Positions 1 through 10,056 of a DNA stretch of 64,000 bases are shown one piece after another. The notes under the pieces were generated by a model, which saw only the letters and a list, made by a program, of their open reading frames with translations, made no database searches and was not told the DNA's origin. Source of the stretch: Legionella waltersii (GTDB taxonomy: Bacteria; Pseudomonadota; Gammaproteobacteria; Legionellales; Legionellaceae); contig NZ_LNZB01000060.1 in the NCBI RefSeq assembly GCF_001468085.1, positions 378,790-442,789 on the forward strand. Direction: 5' to 3'. How positions within the stretch are numbered: position 1 is the stretch's first letter; the number at the start of each line of letters is the position of its first letter. Made by a program: the position numbers and the translations under genes.

Positions 1-60
1 AAAATTTTTTAAATCATTTATTTTCAATAAGTTAAATCAATTATTCGTGTGGAACTCTCA

Positions 61-72
61 GGGTCCGTCCCC
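61..72. repeat. Half-copy of the GGGGACGGACCCC palindromic repeat
   Basis: The string GGGTCCGTCCCC here is one arm of a palindrome that is complete at 14046-14074 and 20169-20197 and rearranged at 33299 and 34612. It lies inside the upstream extension of the first open frame. That argues against translation starting as early as base 47. Confidence 0.7.
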
Positions 73-175
73 ATTCAGCCATTTGAATTTTAGTCACGGT
101 TTTTATTTTAATGCCCAACCATTAAAAATTAAGTTAGAATCGCTGATTTACCGGTTGTACAAACTAGCAAATATT

Positions 176-2230
176 ATGGCAGTAAAATACAAACCCTTTG
201 ATGATCTCGATCTGAGCATTCAACTTAAACGTGGCCAGAAGTATAGAGAAAATCAAATTGATTTTGACAATGCGTCCATTGTTAATAGTGCTTCACGTGT
301 ACTTAAGAGTCTGAATATCGATGATTTTATTGCCGTTATGGTAGGTCCAGACAGAGTAGGTCGCAGTTTTATTCTTGCTGATCAGCTGCAAGAAAAGAAA
401 ATGGATTTTAGTCAATCTGCCCCCCGATACGTGTTTTTCTCTTTGCCAACAAAACTAGGTGAACACTCAAATGCAGTGGTTATCGATAAAAAAAAGAAAA
501 AAATACATATCATGGATTCCTTAAGTGAAACCTATCCCGAAGCAAAAAAGCAGCTGACTCGGTGTATAGAACAGGGAGTACTGAAAGGGTATGAAATAAC
601 CTGTGCTTCTGGAATACAACAAAAGGATAAAATAAGTTGTGGGGTACATACGGCAGCAAACATGATAGAACTGATTTCTGGACACATTGAGCCTTGTGAG
701 GGACATCAATTACCAGAGCGCTCAGAGAACGAAGTCATTAGGCTAACTGGTCTTTTGAGTACGGCAAATGACGATGAGGCAGTTGACAAACAAAAGCGTG
801 AAAAAGAATCGCAAGTCGCGTATCGTCAAAAAGCAACAATTAAAGCGGTACTTTCGAAACTGACACAAAATAGAGATATCGTGCAGTTCTTAACAGCGCT
901 AAATCAAGAAATCCCACCAGACAGTGACTTCAATCAAAGACCTTTGCACGATTTTCTGAACGAATTTGAAAAACGATGTCCTAAGAATGCATTAAATGCC
1001 GTGTTCAAAAAGCCAGCGTTCAATAATCTATTAAAACAATTTCCGCCGCTGGATGGAAAACTTAGAGAATCCTTAGAACATGGAATTGCTGAACTATTCC
1101 GTAAGAAGAGCTCTTTTGAAAAGCTAAAAAGCCTATTAGGCCGACGAGCTTCTTTTCCGTTGAGTAGTCAAGAATCAAAGAAAGTAAAGCTAGCGATGAA
1201 ACAGATCGAACTTGAAATTGAAGCAGCTAGTAAATCGCTCAGTGAGGAGGCACGGATAGATTTAGACCGCTTCAGAAAAATATCGGAAATTGATAAGGAT
1301 TGCTTCGTCAATGGGATTACAGGATTTAATTGCCTCGAGGCAATAAAGGAACTACTAGAAAACAAAAGAGCTTTCACGGAAATGGGTTATGAGATGATAA
1401 AATTAAATCCCGCTCAACCTAGATTATTAGTGATCCAAGGGCTGGAGTTACACATTGATCCCTATGCTCCTCTTAATTCCTATTATGCGCATGTGAGTTT
1501 GCTTAATGGCCTAAATAGTATTATTGATTCCTTTATTTCTCAGTATGAGAGAGCAAAAAAATTAGATTTATTGTATGAATGGAGCAGTAATTTTTTGGGT
1601 TATTGTCTAGATGGCCAGCTTGAGTCGGCCTTTAATTTTTTACAAGTTAGAGATCAACCTAAGATGTCACTTCACGTTGGGATGCACGCTTTTTTATCAG
1701 AATATGCGAGAGATTTTGCAGAGGAACAGTTTATAAGGTGTGTAAAAAACTGGGAAAATTTATGTGCTCTTTATGAGGATTACGGGCTTGCACTAACAAA
1801 AGTGAAACAAGGTCAACATTACCAAATGACTCGCTCAGACATCAAGGAAGTTTTCACCGAAAAGAGTATTGGTATCGTAGAATGGCATATCTCTCATTTG
1901 AGAGTAGCCTTTAGTCCATCCCGGATAGCAAAATTTATGTTAGAAAAGCATCCTAAGTACGTGTTGAGTGATGACCAGGAATTAACTGAGGGATTGATAA
2001 AAAGTTATTTAAAAGAGTTTTTAAAGATGGAAGAGCCTATTCAATCAGAAAGTTCCTATACTCGTATGAGGGCACTACATGGTATGGATACAAACTCAGC
2101 TAAAACAACGGTTAAAGTTGATCTTGAAAAAGATAGTCAAGTATTCGCGAAACCCAGAAGCGAAACTAGATCAGACGTTTTAAAGTCTGAAATTGGCCAT
2201 GAGTTAGTGCTTCAAACTCATGGCATCTGA
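176..2230 (+). CDS. CE-clan (Ulp1/YopJ-like) cysteine protease, probable secreted effector
   Basis: This large protein has an N-terminal domain with the ordered catalytic signature of CE-clan proteases. Counted from the ATG at 176, these are His97 (in GEHSNAVV), Asp114 (IMDSL), oxyanion-hole Gln149 (GIQQKDK) and Cys155 (ISCGVHTAANM). Members of this clan remove or transfer ubiquitin-like proteins or acetyl groups, and several are translocated effectors. The remaining ~500 residues are helical, charged and unrecognised. The frame stays open back to base 47, but that stretch holds a dispersed repeat, so I start at the internal MAVKYKPF; no strong ribosome site decides it. There is no signal peptide, which fits type IV secretion. 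Whether it is a deubiquitinase, deSUMOylase or acetyltransferase cannot be read from sequence. Confidence 0.75.
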   Translation: MAVKYKPFDDLDLSIQLKRGQKYRENQIDFDNASIVNSASRVLKSLNIDDFIAVMVGPDRVGRSFILADQLQEKKMDFSQSAPRYVFFSLPTKLGEHSNAVVIDKKKKKIHIMDSLSETYPEAKKQLTRCIEQGVLKGYEITCASGIQQKDKISCGVHTAANMIELISGHIEPCEGHQLPERSENEVIRLTGLLSTANDDEAVDKQKREKESQVAYRQKATIKAVLSKLTQNRDIVQFLTALNQEIPPDSDFNQRPLHDFLNEFEKRCPKNALNAVFKKPAFNNLLKQFPPLDGKLRESLEHGIAELFRKKSSFEKLKSLLGRRASFPLSSQESKKVKLAMKQIELEIEAASKSLSEEARIDLDRFRKISEIDKDCFVNGITGFNCLEAIKELLENKRAFTEMGYEMIKLNPAQPRLLVIQGLELHIDPYAPLNSYYAHVSLLNGLNSIIDSFISQYERAKKLDLLYEWSSNFLGYCLDGQLESAFNFLQVRDQPKMSLHVGMHAFLSEYARDFAEEQFIRCVKNWENLCALYEDYGLALTKVKQGQHYQMTRSDIKEVFTEKSIGIVEWHISHLRVAFSPSRIAKFMLEKHPKYVLSDDQELTEGLIKSYLKEFLKMEEPIQSESSYTRMRALHGMDTNSAKTTVKVDLEKDSQVFAKPRSETRSDVLKSEIGHELVLQTHGI

Positions 2231-2282
2231 TGGCGAGTGGTTTAAACTTTCCGGTATATTTTTCCAGCTTAGGCTGTATGGC

Positions 2283-3047
2283 TTATATTTGGGGAGTTGG
2301 AGTTAACTCATCTTCCTTTTTTTCAACAGATTCTTCTTTCTTAAGTTTAAAACCTCTTTTAACGAGGTCAGCTGAGTCTACAGGTAGGATTTTTCCCCAA
2401 TAACTTATGCTAATATTTTTCGCTGGGTGAGATTTTTCAAGCAATGTATTTACCACATCATTTTCAAAGCCAGCCGGACCACAAACGAAAACGGAAGTTT
2501 CTGGATCAATCTTTCTAGTTTTTAAATGTTCTGTAATACGACCTGATTTAAATTTGCCGCCCGTTTCTTCTGTAAGAGTAATGTAGTGATTGCTGTCACA
2601 ATTAAGTTTCTTCACCAGCTTAGGAAAGGGGAGGTCTTCAAGGCGTTTTGCAGAATAAATCACTGAAACTTCTTTGCCTTGAGCCCATAGATTCATATAT
2701 ATGTTTCTCATGATGGATTCTGCGGATCCAGCACAAATGAGTAATACCTTTTGTCCTACCGGTTTAAATTCATTTCCACAGGGTGCATCAACTTGAAGTT
2801 TCGCATTAACAGCACTTTCAGTTAGAATATTTTTAGCACCACCTTTTAAAAGTTGGCTAATGTATACGTATGAATCATTTGGCCCAGATGCAACTGCTAA
2901 ATAAATGGGTTTCTTGTCTCCATGAACAACTACATATTGACCGCTCTTACAATCCTTTGGTGAAACATTTTCTATATTAAGAGTATAGACTTGACTCTCT
3001 CCATGAACAGATTTTCCGATAAGCTGAGCTTCATGACGTGATAACAT
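2283..3047 (-). CDS. Ferredoxin-NADP reductase-like FAD/NAD(P)-binding protein
   Basis: At 254 aa this matches the two-domain FNR fold. A flavin-binding barrel comes first, with KPIYLAVASG where RxYS usually lies. The nucleotide domain has VLLICAGSAESIMRNIY at the pyrophosphate loop and VFVCGPAGFENDV for the C-terminal CGP motif. The flavin motif lacks its usual arginine, and there is no 2Fe-2S domain, so electrons must pass to or from a separate partner. The last ~35 residues are a charged tail. A strong site (AGGAGGAAG) precedes the ATG. The partner and substrate are unknown, and the neighbours give no hint. Confidence 0.7.
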   Translation of the reverse strand: MLSRHEAQLIGKSVHGESQVYTLNIENVSPKDCKSGQYVVVHGDKKPIYLAVASGPNDSYVYISQLLKGGAKNILTESAVNAKLQVDAPCGNEFKPVGQKVLLICAGSAESIMRNIYMNLWAQGKEVSVIYSAKRLEDLPFPKLVKKLNCDSNHYITLTEETGGKFKSGRITEHLKTRKIDPETSVFVCGPAGFENDVVNTLLEKSHPAKNISISYWGKILPVDSADLVKRGFKLKKEESVEKKEDELTPTPQI

Positions 3048-3295
3048 AATTTTATTCTTCCTCCAGAGGCATTATAAAAGTCATTTTGAGCTGTTCAAGC
3101 CAAAAATGACTCAAAATTATACAATGTATTCCTTAAGGGATTATTAAGCATCCGTTGAACATGTAATCTCGCTGTGACTCAAATGACTTTTTTCAAAGTT
3201 TCTATCCCGGGAGAGGGGGAAGTTCGAAGTGAAATTGAAAAATCGGTGTTCAATTCAGGATGAAATCCTGTAAATAGTGAACAGTAATTTTAGTT

Positions 3296-6200
3296 CTAGA
3301 TTGAGGCACCCAAAGCGCTATCGTTGCGATTCTCCGCACTTGGTTTTACTTGCTTTAACGTTTCTTTGTAAGAAGTAAACACAAAGGGATCTGGAGAAAA
3401 TTTAGAGGATTCAATTGCGGCAAGCTGGGCGTTAGACGAATTGATGGTGGTTTTTAGTGTTGATTTTAAAGCCGCAGGTAATACCTTGTCTGGCATGGAT
3501 TCAATTGTGGCAGACATGTCCATGATCAGTGATTTTAATACTGGGATACGAACTTCTCCCTCTGATTTTTGCATAACAGCAAGTATTTCTTTTACTTCTC
3601 TGGGTAAAACTATTTTCTTACCATTCATGTTTAAGGTTATTACGTTTTCATAATCACCAAAAATCCCATATTTTTTGGTTAAATTCCATTTTTTAAAGGC
3701 AACTAGCTGATCGAAAACAGCCGAAAACTCACCCTGCATCTGGGCAATGTTTTTTTCATAGGAATCAAACAAGGGTTTTAATTCCGCGACAAGTTGACCT
3801 TCCTTCATCAGTGTTTGGCTGAGCCCCCATTTTGTGTAAGGGTTTGCGTGGTGTGATAGTAAAAATTTACACCGTTCAACGTTTTTCTCGACAATCGCAA
3901 CCCGCAAAGGCGGCAGAGGGGTTCCTCTAATAGTATCTACTTCTGCGTTGACGATCTCTGGGTATTTTCCCAAAATCGCATCCGCAACCTCGTAATTGTC
4001 ATCCCTCAAGGCTTTAATAAACATTTTTTTGCACCACTCTTCTCCTGCATTTTTAGCCAAAAATAATTCTTTGAATAAGGCAGTGTTTTTGTTCTCATAG
4101 CAAAGGTCTAAATCGTCTGTACGGGAAAGGTACAGAGAATTTTCTTTTAAAAGTAGGATGCATTTTCGATAACTATTTTGATGATTATGGAGCAAACCTA
4201 ATTTGTAGACTTGGTTGAGTGCCTCAGGCTTTAAATCAGCCAAATTAATGTGGCCTATCATTTGATTGAATAAAGCCCCATCTTTTGCAAATAGTTGATT
4301 GGGATCGATATGACAACGCTGGCTTTCGGCAAATAGAGTATTTTTATCTTTGATATGCTTGTTAATGGCTACACATAAATCGGTTTGTTTATACCTCAAG
4401 GCAATCAAGTAAAAATCAACCAACTGCTCTTGAGATAATTGGGTCATGTCCACGTTTTTTGCAACAAGTTCAAACGCAGAAGAATTTTGAGACAGGAGTA
4501 CTCCTGGGTTGATATGAAGGTGAGGGCTCTCTAGAAAAAGGGCATTTGGATTCATCTTACCTGTTTTAAGTACATTGGTGATAATATCCAACTTATTATT
4601 GGCAAGCGCTAACAAATAGATGTGGTGTAATGTGTTAGCCTCTTGTTCTGAGTAATTCAAACCAGATAAAGCTTGGATAAAAGGATGTATTCGTTGATCA
4701 GGTAATTCTTGTGTCTTGCAGAGTTCAATAAAAACACCCATTGATTTCTTCGAGTTTATATCGCGAGTAAGCATGTCTGCAAAGCTGATGTTTTCCTGGC
4801 ACTTCTTAATCATGACTTGATTATTGAGCATCAAGGCTATCAGGTATGCTTCGTACCATTTGCCCTTTTGGGCTAATAGAGGAAAGAGTCGTTCACTTAA
4901 TTTACCCCCAGCTTTAAGTACACGATAAAAAGGTTGTTCAGCAACTTTCCCTTTATCTGGAGTGAGTAGATCAGGATTTTTCATTGCTATTTGCGCAAAA
5001 AGATCAACTTGTTGTGTCGACAAATAATGCAAGCAATTCTTACCAAAATCATCGGTTTGGGCCAAATCAACCCCTCTTGCTATTAAGAGTCGCATGACTT
5101 CAACGCTATTGTATCTTGCCGCAATATTCATTAATGGCATTGGACCATCGGACTTTTTCTGCTGAACTTTAACGTGTATAGGGTTCGTTAACTGAGTAGG
5201 ATTATTGTTGTACTTGTCGTAATATTCGAGTAATAAACTAAACGTATAACCTTGGTCCTCTTTTGCTGCCTGAGCCAATAGGTAATTAAATGCTTCTGTC
5301 TCAAAACGATGACCTTTTTCAAGAAGAAAATGAATCACATTTAGGTCACCTCGATAAAACGCTTTGATCAAGGTATTCTTGTCGACAAACTCTTTTTTAT
5401 AGTAACGTTCAACAAACCCAATCTTCCCTGATGAAACAGCTGCTTTAAATGCCCGAGGTTTACAAGCCTCTAACTTATCAGGTCCAAGAGTGGCTTCAAG
5501 GTAGCGCACCAATTCCTTATCTCCATTTTGAACTGCTTGGGATAATGCGGTGCTGTTGGTGTGTTTATCTTGTTCTCCAAGAGTGTCTGTTCTTTTGCTG
5601 TAAATTGCTTTTAATTGTTCACTAGTACTGGGGTAAATCGTCGGTCTTGTTTTAGGATCTTGCAATCGTGAATACACATGCATGCGAACTTCGTGGTAGG
5701 TTCCCTCATAGTTGGGGTCATCAAAATTCAATGCATCACTAAGTACTTTCTCAAAGAGATCATTGACTATTTTAGTCAATTCTGCGGCACTCTCTTGTGG
5801 CGTATCCTTTTGAGGTATTTCGATAGGAATAACCACTCCTGTTTCAGGATCAACCACTTCAATGAGATTGCCCACACGAGTCATGGATATGGCGTGATTA
5901 TGAATACTCAAAGTAAACCCTACTCCTTTTTGTACTTTGGGATCGGTGGTTAAATAATTAACAAGAGTTGCTTTAATTTCCTCAACAGTAAGTACTCCAG
6001 AAAAATGATGGTGATACGTCAGTGGAAAGGGCTCGCCCTGCCTCTTAAATAAGGCTTCTAAAGCTCCAGCCATTCGATCTTGAATTGCTCCACTCTCTAC
6101 AGCCAAAAGACGATGCAACCATAGACTATTTTGAATCACGGTTTCATACGCTTTATGGGTTTCAGCGCTTAAATCGCCTGATTCTGGCTCCGATTCATCG

Positions 6201-6388
6201 ATGAGTTTGAGCAGCTTTTCATACTCATCGTATTTTCCAGTTAATGTGCAATACAATCGCCAGACGCTTAAACCCAAACATAATCCTTCATTCATTTCTT
6301 CAGTATTTAAGCTGGCTGTTTCGCCCAGAAATCGGCTTTGCCACTGAATGGCCTTCTTGATTAGGTTTTTTTGAGGAAATCGAGGCAT
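3296..6388 (-). CDS. Ankyrin-repeat protein with N-terminal C58-like cysteine protease motifs
   Basis: This 1030-aa cytosolic-type protein has no signal peptide. Residues ~275-480 and ~810-870 contain ankyrin-like units (for example PLMNIAARYNSVEVMRLLIARG and LRVAIVEKNVERCKFLLSHHANPY) separated by long helical repeats. The first ~190 residues carry an ordered set resembling YopT/AvrPphB (C58) papain-fold proteases: Cys37 in EGLCLGLSVW, His165 in IHNHAISM, and Asp180 in EVVDPETG, with the typical short His-to-Asp spacing. That points to a host-directed protease whose ankyrin part selects the target. Seen: the motifs and repeats. Inferred: protease activity and Dot/Icm secretion. It could instead be an inactive papain-like fold. 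Confidence 0.65.
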   Translation of the reverse strand: MPRFPQKNLIKKAIQWQSRFLGETASLNTEEMNEGLCLGLSVWRLYCTLTGKYDEYEKLLKLIDESEPESGDLSAETHKAYETVIQNSLWLHRLLAVESGAIQDRMAGALEALFKRQGEPFPLTYHHHFSGVLTVEEIKATLVNYLTTDPKVQKGVGFTLSIHNHAISMTRVGNLIEVVDPETGVVIPIEIPQKDTPQESAAELTKIVNDLFEKVLSDALNFDDPNYEGTYHEVRMHVYSRLQDPKTRPTIYPSTSEQLKAIYSKRTDTLGEQDKHTNSTALSQAVQNGDKELVRYLEATLGPDKLEACKPRAFKAAVSSGKIGFVERYYKKEFVDKNTLIKAFYRGDLNVIHFLLEKGHRFETEAFNYLLAQAAKEDQGYTFSLLLEYYDKYNNNPTQLTNPIHVKVQQKKSDGPMPLMNIAARYNSVEVMRLLIARGVDLAQTDDFGKNCLHYLSTQQVDLFAQIAMKNPDLLTPDKGKVAEQPFYRVLKAGGKLSERLFPLLAQKGKWYEAYLIALMLNNQVMIKKCQENISFADMLTRDINSKKSMGVFIELCKTQELPDQRIHPFIQALSGLNYSEQEANTLHHIYLLALANNKLDIITNVLKTGKMNPNALFLESPHLHINPGVLLSQNSSAFELVAKNVDMTQLSQEQLVDFYLIALRYKQTDLCVAINKHIKDKNTLFAESQRCHIDPNQLFAKDGALFNQMIGHINLADLKPEALNQVYKLGLLHNHQNSYRKCILLLKENSLYLSRTDDLDLCYENKNTALFKELFLAKNAGEEWCKKMFIKALRDDNYEVADAILGKYPEIVNAEVDTIRGTPLPPLRVAIVEKNVERCKFLLSHHANPYTKWGLSQTLMKEGQLVAELKPLFDSYEKNIAQMQGEFSAVFDQLVAFKKWNLTKKYGIFGDYENVITLNMNGKKIVLPREVKEILAVMQKSEGEVRIPVLKSLIMDMSATIESMPDKVLPAALKSTLKTTINSSNAQLAAIESSKFSPDPFVFTSYKETLKQVKPSAENRNDSALGASI

Positions 6389-6486
6389 AGTGAGCTTTTT
6401 GGTTTAAAATAGCACCCATTGTTAATATATAGCACATTAAGTGGTTTTCTGACAAAATAAGCCTGAAAAACAGACCATTAGCCTAA

Positions 6487-6518
6487 TTAATAATTTCTTA
6501 ATAATTTAATTGTATAAT
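6487..6518 (+). promoter_or_regulatory. Possible PmrA-type tandem box with -10 element
   Basis: Two copies of TTAATAATT start at 6487 and 6498, exactly 11 bp apart, followed by TATAAT at 6513-6518. PmrA in Legionella binds tandem cTTAATatT half-sites one helical turn apart that overlap the -35 region of effector promoters. The layout fits, but the DNA is very AT-rich and only binding data would settle it. Confidence 0.45.
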
Positions 6519-6549
6519 TTGGATTCAATCTTTAAGGGGTGAACCTATT

Positions 6550-6852
6550 ATGCAAGAAAAAAAGGAAGAGTTTGATATTGATGCAGAATTACCACCAATG
6601 CCGCCTACGTTGAGAAGGCAAAATGCCATGATCCCTGGAGAGACCACTCAGCCAAGATTTTTTGACACAAAAACCCATGAGTTAGTTTCTGGAAATCCAG
6701 ATCTTGAACATAAAACAAACAAAGACTTAGTGAAACTATTGTTCTGGCAATCAGGACGATGTAAGCCAAATCAACTTTCCGACATGAGGAAGAATGATAG
6801 GAGTGATAGGGATGATGCTAGCGCAAGTTCGCTAGTAGAATGCAAAGCATAA
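6550..6852 (+). CDS. Small orphan protein behind a PmrA-like promoter
   Basis: This 100-aa hydrophilic protein has an acidic, proline-rich start (DIDAELPPMPPTLRRQ) and no signal peptide, membrane segment or motif I recognise. The start is well supported: AAGGGGTGA lies about 6 bases before the ATG. The possible PmrA box and -10 hexamer lie 30-60 bases upstream. It is followed after 38 bases by another small same-strand gene, so the two may be co-transcribed. Size, orphan status and promoter suggest a Dot/Icm substrate or accessory protein, but that is inference. Confidence 0.55.
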   Translation: MQEKKEEFDIDAELPPMPPTLRRQNAMIPGETTQPRFFDTKTHELVSGNPDLEHKTNKDLVKLLFWQSGRCKPNQLSDMRKNDRSDRDDASASSLVECKA

Positions 6853-6890
6853 GATTGTTCAAATTTTGATTATTGTGAATGGGGCGTTAC

Positions 6891-7346
6891 ATGATAGGAA
6901 AGAAAGATACAACAGCAGTACCTCAGGTACCGATTGAAGAAAGAGTTAAGAAGAAGAAATCAGTGCATTGGAATGATAACAACGATCAGGGAAAAATAGA
7001 TAAACAATATCTACAGTTTTTTGAGGCTTCCAGTCCAACCAAAGAGATTTTGGATGCGGAGATACGTCGTTTAATGCAAGAAGAAGGTTTTTCAGAAACT
7101 GATGCCTGTTCTTATGTAGCAAAACCCAGCCTCTCAACAGGTGAGCATCTCTTATACAACCCGGTTTTTTACGATTCTCAGGAAACCATTAAAAAGCGAT
7201 ACGCTGATGTCACTCCAGTTTCTAGTTCAGACTCGAGTCCAGCGACGAATCAGAATAGTTTCTTTACCAGAGAGAATCTCGAAAAGGGCATTGCTGCTCT
7301 AGGTATTGCAGTGACGATTGGATTTGCTTTGTCTAAAATTAGGTAA
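6891..7346 (+). CDS. Small orphan protein with C-terminal membrane anchor
   Basis: About 151 aa, hydrophilic and charged until a single hydrophobic segment at the extreme C-terminus (GIAALGIAVTIGFALSKIR). This is the layout of a tail-anchored protein, and tail anchors are used by some Legionella effectors to sit in host membranes. ATG codons at 6879 and 6891 are both possible. I prefer 6891 because GGGG lies 6 bases before it, while nothing resembling a ribosome site precedes 6879. It sits just downstream of the 100-aa gene and probably shares its promoter. Function unknown. Confidence 0.5.
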   Translation: MIGKKDTTAVPQVPIEERVKKKKSVHWNDNNDQGKIDKQYLQFFEASSPTKEILDAEIRRLMQEEGFSETDACSYVAKPSLSTGEHLLYNPVFYDSQETIKKRYADVTPVSSSDSSPATNQNSFFTRENLEKGIAALGIAVTIGFALSKIR

Positions 7347-7370
7347 TCGGATATCTTATCTCAGTGAGTT

Positions 7371-7402
7371 TAGTTGTGCCGTAAACAAATAACGACACAA
7401 CT
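7371..7402. terminator. Inverted repeat before the copper ATPase gene
   Basis: TAGTTGTGCCGT and ACGACACAACTA form a 12-bp stem with one mismatch around a short AT loop, followed by TTTCTT. It most likely terminates the two small genes upstream. Because it also lies just before copA it could be an operator, which I cannot distinguish. Confidence 0.45.
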
Positions 7403-7443
7403 ATTTCTTACGAACTATCGAGTGGAAATGAAAGGAGTCGTCT

Positions 7444-9684
7444 ATGAAGAACGGACATCATCATGAGCATCCTAATGAAACTGAACACCATGCATGTTGC
7501 CATAAGAGCCATCCGGTAACCTATCCAAAGACTGCCTCACCTACAACGAATGATGAGGTACTGTACACATGTCCTATGCATCCAGAAATTCGCCAACCAT
7601 CACCGGGGAATTGTCCTTTATGCGGCATGGCCTTGGAGCCTTTAGTGGCAATGATCTCAGAGGATGAAAATACTGAATATGTTCTCATGAAACGACGATT
7701 CTGGATTGCTTTCGTTTTGAGTCTACCTGTGGTAATCATCGAAATGGGTGGGCATGGATTAGTGCAGCTTATTCCATCTAGGATTTCCACCTGGATCCAA
7801 CTTGTACTTGCAACTCCTGTTGTTTTGTACGGTGGCTTTCCCTTTTTTGAGCGTGCCTGGCTCTCTCTTAAAACCCGTCAATTTAATATGTTTACTTTGA
7901 TTGCGATGGGAACTGGTGTTGCTTGGATTTATAGTATGATAGCTGCAGTACTGCCTGGTTTGTTCCCCGATGCATTTAGAAATCAAGAGGGGCAGGTTGC
8001 CGTTTATTTCGAAGCAGCTGCAGTGATAACGACATTGGTTTTATTAGGTCAAGTGCTGGAGTTAAAAGCTAGGGAGAAAACTGGAAGTGCTATTCGTGCA
8101 TTATTGAGACTTGCCCCAGAGATCGCTAATCGCATTAACTCCGATGGCAATGAAGAGGAAATATCTCTCGATAAGGTGCATGCTGGTGATAAGCTTCGTG
8201 TTCGTCCTGGCGAAAAAATACCCGTTGATGGAGAAGTATTGGAAGGTCTTAGTTATATCGATGAGTCGATGGTTACAGGAGAGCCTCTTCCGGTCACTAA
8301 AACAGTTGGGGACAAAGTCATTGGAGGGACTATCAATCAAACTGGTAGTTTTGTAATGACAGCCTTGCTTGTGGGCAGTGATACGATGTTGTCCCGTATT
8401 GTGCAAATGGTCAGTGAAGCACAGCGAAGCCGCACTCAGATTCAACGTGTAGCAGATAAGGTTGCAGGATGGTTTGTTCCATTCGTTCTTTTGATAGCTA
8501 TAGTGTCCTTTATTTTATGGGTGTTTTTAGGACCAGCTCCTTCATTAAGTTATGGTTTGATTGCAGCAGTCTCAGTGCTCATTATTGCATGTCCCTGCGC
8601 TTTAGGTTTAGCTACACCGATGTCCATCATGGTTGGTGTTGGAAAAGGGGCACAAAATGGGGTGTTGATAAAGAATGCTGAAGCCTTGGAGCTCATGGAA
8701 AAAGTCAACGTCTTGGTTGTTGATAAAACAGGAACACTCACCGAGGGACGACCTCAATTAACTCAAATAGTCAGTGATGGCGTGCTCAGCGAAGAGGAGC
8801 TCCTTAAGATGGCTGCTACTCTTGAACGTTTGAGTGAGCATCCGCTTGCGCACGCAATTGTAAAAGCGGCAAAAGAAAAACAACTTGCTTTAGGGGCAGT
8901 TGATGGCTTTGAGTCGGAGACTGGCAAGGGAGTCACCGGCCTAGTAAACGGACACCAGGTTGCTATCGGCAATAGGAAATTAATGCAGGAGCAGGGCAAT
9001 AATAACCTGGCACTTCTTGAAGAAGCGGATGAGTATAGGAATAAAGGAGCCACTGTGATGTTTATTGCAGTGGATGGAAGTACTAGAGCTCTACTGGTAG
9101 TCGAAGATCCCATCAAATTAAATACCCCTGAAGTGGTTCAAGAGTTAAAACAAAATGGCATCGACATAGTCATGTTAACCGGAGACAACAAAAAAACGGC
9201 TGAAGCTGTCGCGTCTACTCTCGGCATAAGCAAAGTTGTAGCGGAAATTATGCCAGATGATAAAAGTCGAATTGTAGGTGAGCTCAAGGGCAAAGGTTCA
9301 ATAGTGGCGATGGTTGGTGATGGTGTGAATGACGCCCCTGCATTAGCGAATGCAGACATAGGTATTGCCATGGGTACAGGTACTGATGTCGCTATTGAAA
9401 GTGCTGGCATTACACTCTTGCATGGTGATTTACAAGGCATTGTTAAAGCAAGGCGTTTATCCGATTACACCATGAGTAATATTCGTCAGAATTTGTTCTT
9501 TGCTTTTATCTATAACGTACTAGGCGTACCCTTAGCTGCGGGTATTCTCTATCCACTAACCGGCTTGCTCTTAAGTCCTATCATCGCAGCAGCAGCCATG
9601 ACACTTTCATCAGTTTCAGTGATTATCAATGCTTTGAGGTTGAGAATGATGGATATTTCACCCCGTAATCGTGTAAAAAGATGA
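7444..9684 (+). CDS. copA: Cu+-exporting P1B-type ATPase
   Basis: This inner-membrane pump exports monovalent copper using ATP. The 746-aa chain begins with a His/Cys-rich stretch ([14 protein letters not shown]) and a YHS-like metal-binding segment, CPMHPEIRQ to NCPLCGM (residues ~43-63), instead of a classical CXXC HMA domain. Landmarks follow in order: TGEP (~279), the CPC metal-site helix in [13 protein letters not shown] (~383), phosphorylated Asp in DKTGTLTEG (~427), the HP motif in SEHPLAHA (~464) and [10 protein letters not shown] (~626). Eight membrane helices are expected. AAAGGAG precedes the ATG. No copper regulator lies beside it. Cu+ specificity is inferred from CPC and the YHS-like N-terminus. 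Confidence 0.93.
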   Translation: MKNGHHHEHPNETEHHACCHKSHPVTYPKTASPTTNDEVLYTCPMHPEIRQPSPGNCPLCGMALEPLVAMISEDENTEYVLMKRRFWIAFVLSLPVVIIEMGGHGLVQLIPSRISTWIQLVLATPVVLYGGFPFFERAWLSLKTRQFNMFTLIAMGTGVAWIYSMIAAVLPGLFPDAFRNQEGQVAVYFEAAAVITTLVLLGQVLELKAREKTGSAIRALLRLAPEIANRINSDGNEEEISLDKVHAGDKLRVRPGEKIPVDGEVLEGLSYIDESMVTGEPLPVTKTVGDKVIGGTINQTGSFVMTALLVGSDTMLSRIVQMVSEAQRSRTQIQRVADKVAGWFVPFVLLIAIVSFILWVFLGPAPSLSYGLIAAVSVLIIACPCALGLATPMSIMVGVGKGAQNGVLIKNAEALELMEKVNVLVVDKTGTLTEGRPQLTQIVSDGVLSEEELLKMAATLERLSEHPLAHAIVKAAKEKQLALGAVDGFESETGKGVTGLVNGHQVAIGNRKLMQEQGNNNLALLEEADEYRNKGATVMFIAVDGSTRALLVVEDPIKLNTPEVVQELKQNGIDIVMLTGDNKKTAEAVASTLGISKVVAEIMPDDKSRIVGELKGKGSIVAMVGDGVNDAPALANADIGIAMGTGTDVAIESAGITLLHGDLQGIVKARRLSDYTMSNIRQNLFFAFIYNVLGVPLAAGILYPLTGLLLSPIIAAAAMTLSSVSVIINALRLRMMDISPRNRVKR

Positions 9685-10056
9685 GATCTCATTTGCTAAG
9701 CAATAAAAGTCGTCAGAGAATTGGAGAAACCCAAAAGTTGTATTATAGTTGTACAGTTCTTGCGAAAGGAATCGTAGCCATGTTTAAGTCACTGATTGGT
9801 GCCAAAATGCCAATCCAAATCAGCAAAAGGAAAAACAATTGACTAAGAATTTTCTGAGTTACCCGCAGCCGGTGGATTTTATGAAATAATTCTTGGAAGG
9901 ACGGTCATGGAGTTGATCTAAACTCCCTCAATAAAAACACTGTTTGCCTCAATCTTGGATTTTTTCGTAAGTCCTGTAAATGTACTAAATGTTCCAATAT
10001 ATTAAAAAATAGACTAATATTGGTTTGCCTAATCACCTAATGATAGAGAACAAAAC
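9685..10056. other. Intergenic stretch with the right end of a MITE-like element
   Basis: No convincing gene lies in these 372 bases. The segment 9943-9976 ends in TTTTTTCGTAAGTCCTG, the same right end as the elements at 17152-17275 and 17898-18022, preceded by CCTCAATCTTG as in the second of those. A left end is not clear; a degenerate match starts near 9751. The permease promoter presumably lies in the last 80 bases. Confidence 0.5.

Noticed and set aside
47-175. Upstream N-terminal extension of the CE-clan protease
   Set aside because: It reads through a dispersed non-coding repeat (GGGTCCGTCCCC); the next ATG gives a protein that still includes the whole catalytic domain.
9138-9440. Antisense frames in the copper ATPase gene (also 8101-8445 and 8763-9116)
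   Set aside because: They are shadows of a strongly conserved coding sequence and show no ribosome sites.
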